This document shows positions 30,640 to 32,615 of a stretch of 32,615 bases of DNA, piece by piece. This DNA comes from an uncultured Clostridia bacterium (GTDB lineage Bacteria; Bacillota; Clostridia; Peptostreptococcales; Anaerovoracaceae): NCBI GenBank assembly GCA_944386595.1, contig CALXBQ010000014.1:1-32615 (forward strand). The letters run 5' to 3'. The translations under genes were made by a program, and so were the position numbers. Position 1 is the stretch's first letter. Each line of letters begins with the position of its first letter. The notes beneath the pieces are model-generated. The model worked only from the letters and a program-made list of their open reading frames with translations. It made no database searches and was not told the origin of the DNA.

Positions 30640-32061
30640 ATGGACTTATCTTATGTAAAAACCCTTGACGTCGATATGCCCGAGGAGCTGGTAAGGCTGA
30701 AATATGCCGGCATGTTCAAAGACCTTGAGAAAAGAGCGGCATACCACCTTTCCCGTCACGAGCTTCCAGACGCACTGAAGAAGAGAATTGAGCTGGAGCT
30801 TCACAACGCAAAGCTCATAGAGAGAGAATACACTCTCACCGAGGAAGAGCTGGTGGAAGGCCTGGCAAAATACGCTCCCGGATTTACCGCGGCAGACCTT
30901 GACAAAATCGCCGACAGCCTGGACTACGCATTTATCGAAGGCGAGAAGCGTTACGTTTCCTTCAGCGTGAGAGCCCTCTTCAAATCCCATCCCGTTATGA
31001 TGAACTGGCCGGGAAGCACTTATCAAAAGGACGACAGGACCTTCCTCGAAGGAGTCATCGCAAGAATGAAGGAAAAGGGCGGACTTGCCGTGGATATCGA
31101 CATAACCACCGGTATGGAGATAGACGAGAAAACCGCAAAGGGCGCAGACCTGAAAGTTCACGTTCCTTTCCCTACGGAAAAGGCTTTCGGAATGAAAAAC
31201 GTAAGGTTCATTGAATCCGAAGGGGAGTGTCAGGTGGCTCCTGATACGGCTCTTCAGAGAACGGCCTGCTTCACCGCAAAAGGTGATGAAAGAAGACGGT
31301 TTACCCTTCGCGCCGGCGGAACCTATGAAGTCAAGTACATGTCCTTTGACGAGATGAAAAAGCTTCACTACGAAGCCGTGGCAAGGGGCGAAAAGCTGCC
31401 TGAATTCAGCGTTCCCGGTCCAGACACAAAGGACGGCGTATGGGAGAGCGACCTTTCCGAAAAGGCGCCGCAGATAGTGTTCACACCGTTTATAAAGGCT
31501 TTGTCCGAGAAAATCGTCGGAGACGAGACGGATAAGCTTCTCATCGCAAAGAAAATCTACGACTTTATGGTGAACAATTTCAGATACTCGTACGTTCGCG
31601 ACTACGCGTCCATAGAAAACCTCGGCGAGTACTTTGCCCTCCGCGGCAGAGGAGACTGCGGACTTCAGGCTCTTCTCTTCATAGTTCTCGCAAGATATAA
31701 CGGTATTCCTGCAAGGTGGCAGTCGGGAATCACCACCGAGCCTGAAGGATCGGGAAGCCACGACTGGGCGGCCGCATATTTTGTCGGAGTGGGCTGGAGA
31801 CCTGTGGATCCGTCATACGGCGGAGGAGAGGTGAGAAACGGCACCGATGACAACGCCGACTTTTACTTCGGAAACACCGATCCGTACAGATGGATATTCA
31901 ACGTGGATATTCAGGAGGAGTTTACCTCCCCGAAATCCCAGTACAGGTGCGACCCTTACGACAGCCAGATAGGCGAAGCGGAAACCGCTGACAGGCAGAT
32001 AACCTATGCCGACATCGACTTCATCAGGAAGTTCAACGTAAGGGAAGAGCGGGAGATATAG
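30640..32061 (+). CDS. Transglutaminase-like superfamily protein
   Basis: The 473-aa protein has a C-terminal transglutaminase-like core with the catalytic triad C340 (RGDCGLQALLF), H374 (SHDWAAAYF) and D390 (RPVDPSYGG), preceded by IYDFMVNNFRYSY. The N-terminal 300 residues are helical (about 1-110) then beta-rich and do not match a domain I know. No signal peptide or membrane segment is present, so it should be cytoplasmic, most likely a peptidase or amidase rather than a cross-linker. CGGAGGA precedes the ATG. The gene ends the sfsA operon, 45 bases before a perfect terminator. Confidence 0.85.
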   Translation: MDLSYVKTLDVDMPEELVRLKYAGMFKDLEKRAAYHLSRHELPDALKKRIELELHNAKLIEREYTLTEEELVEGLAKYAPGFTAADLDKIADSLDYAFIEGEKRYVSFSVRALFKSHPVMMNWPGSTYQKDDRTFLEGVIARMKEKGGLAVDIDITTGMEIDEKTAKGADLKVHVPFPTEKAFGMKNVRFIESEGECQVAPDTALQRTACFTAKGDERRRFTLRAGGTYEVKYMSFDEMKKLHYEAVARGEKLPEFSVPGPDTKDGVWESDLSEKAPQIVFTPFIKALSEKIVGDETDKLLIAKKIYDFMVNNFRYSYVRDYASIENLGEYFALRGRGDCGLQALLFIVLARYNGIPARWQSGITTEPEGSGSHDWAAAYFVGVGWRPVDPSYGGGEVRNGTDDNADFYFGNTDPYRWIFNVDIQEEFTSPKSQYRCDPYDSQIGEAETADRQITYADIDFIRKFNVREEREI

Positions 32062-32106
32062 CTTTACAGATGGGTGCAGATACGCGCAGGCTGTAGATAT
32101 TTTCAG

Positions 32107-32154
32107 GTGTTCGATGCGAGACGGTTCTTTTACCGTTTACATCGAACACTTTTT
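32107..32154 (+). terminator. Terminator of the sfsA-to-transglutaminase operon
   Basis: GTGTTCGATG (32107-32116) and CATCGAACAC (32140-32149) are exact complements, with inner ACGGT/ACCGT pairing, followed by TTTTT. It is also the first of four hairpins that share the TTCGATG/CATCGAA core. Confidence 0.85.
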
Positions 32155-32306
32155 CGATGATAAAGGCTGATAATACTGTTTTCATCGAACAAATTTGCTG
32201 TTTGACGACTGCCTGCAACCGAAAATGTTCGATGCAATCGGACAGAACCCATAATAACATCGAAAATCCGTCCGACCTCGATGCGAAAAAACGGAGTTCG
32301 CATCGA
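32153..32306. repeat. Array of TTCGATG/CATCGAA hairpins
   Basis: After the terminator, three more inverted pairs follow: 32153-32159 with 32183-32189, 32228-32234 with 32258-32264, and a 10-bp perfect stem TCGATGCGAA/TTCGCATCGA (32278-32287, 32297-32306). The first two, like the terminator, have exactly 23 bases between the 7-base arms. No gene is supported in 32062-32355. Confidence 0.75.
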
Positions 32307-32355
32307 ACTATTCCCTAAAACCTGCAGGCGCCGGCGGCATCATCGCCGAAAGCTG

Positions 32356-32615
32356 GGGTTATAGGACAAAAAGTGTTGATAAAATGACGGGAAAGGGTTG
32401 AAATTTCAACGCAAATCAGGGAACAATATTTTTAGAAATCCATAGGTCTAAATTAAACGGGAATATATGTTTCGTGCATGTTAATACTCTGAAGGTAACA
32501 CTCAGTTCAACTTTTCCCAGGCAAACCTGCGATTCGGTTTAATAAAATTCAACCATTTACAAGCCTCGCCCGATTCTGGTTTACTTTTTCACCGTTCCAC
32601 CCTTCATATGAGCTG
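32356..32615 (+). mobile_element. IS/MITE-like element, copy 2, cut by the window edge
   Basis: The 27-base end at 32356-32382 is identical to the end of copy 1 at 26932-26958. From 32364 the sequence runs as an inverted copy of 27341-27089, with about a dozen or so scattered differences and a one-base indel by eye. Unlike copy 1, the end is fused directly to the body without the extra roughly 95 bp. No coding frame fits. The second end lies beyond the window. Confidence 0.8.

Noticed and set aside
32107..32306. CRISPR-like array
   Set aside because: The repeats are 7 bases, alternate in orientation and the intervals differ between units; no cas genes. It is a hairpin array.

Overview
The window reads as chromosomal DNA of an anaerobic, low-to-mid GC Firmicute of the class Clostridia. 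The reasons are strong AGGAGG-type ribosome sites, heavy use of AGA/AGG and ATA codons, TTG starts, a CWB2-repeat surface protein, a Re-type citrate synthase in place of the usual Si enzyme, a YedF-type selenium-metabolism protein and a monoderm-style Tad pilus cluster without a secretin. A family-level placement is not possible from the sequence alone. I see no rRNA, tRNA or CRISPR array.

Layout. (1) 1-2185: 3' part of a large cell-wall surface protein, open at the left edge and apparently chimeric. (2) 2484-7709: a four-gene operon (Re-citrate synthase, FCD-GntR regulator, aconitase, isocitrate dehydrogenase) that makes 2-oxoglutarate for glutamate synthesis, with a consensus promoter and a probable GntR operator on its -10. 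(3) 7800-9053: a lone AAA/DUF4143 ATPase. (4) 9114-13720: glpP, a beta-CASP nuclease, uridine kinase, homoserine dehydrogenase and a TetR regulator, read as one transcript that ends at a strong terminator. (5) 13780-15147: a radical SAM/SPASM protein. (6) 15353-22600: a 12-gene Tad/Flp-type pilus-like locus led by a small putative regulator. It carries CpaB-, TadZ-, TadA-, TadB- and TadC-like proteins and four small pilin-like membrane proteins, two of them (52 and 45 aa) easily missed. (7) 22629-23270: a Phd/RelE-type toxin-antitoxin pair with a perfect 14-bp palindrome over its promoter, followed by a palindrome-rich spacer. (8) 23614-26683, minus strand: a DUF134/NifX-like regulator with a pair of operator-like palindromes exactly 30 bp apart, a YeiH-type transporter and the GTPase YchF. 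(9) 26932-27436: an IS-like/MITE-like element with 27-bp terminal inverted repeats, inserted in the last codons of lgt. (10) lgt (minus) and divergent sfsA-yedF-lysO-like-transglutaminase (plus). That plus-strand operon ends at a perfect hairpin terminator, the first unit of an unusual array of TTCGATG/CATCGAA hairpins. (11) 32356-32615: a second, inverted copy of the repeat element, cut by the right edge.

The most interesting material is the compact Tad-like machine, with its degenerate TadZ P-loop and leaderless-looking pilin set; the repeat element, whose insertion into lgt can be reconstructed base by base; and the hairpin arrays in the long spacers. Functions come from motif recognition by eye. 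No database search or computation was run.
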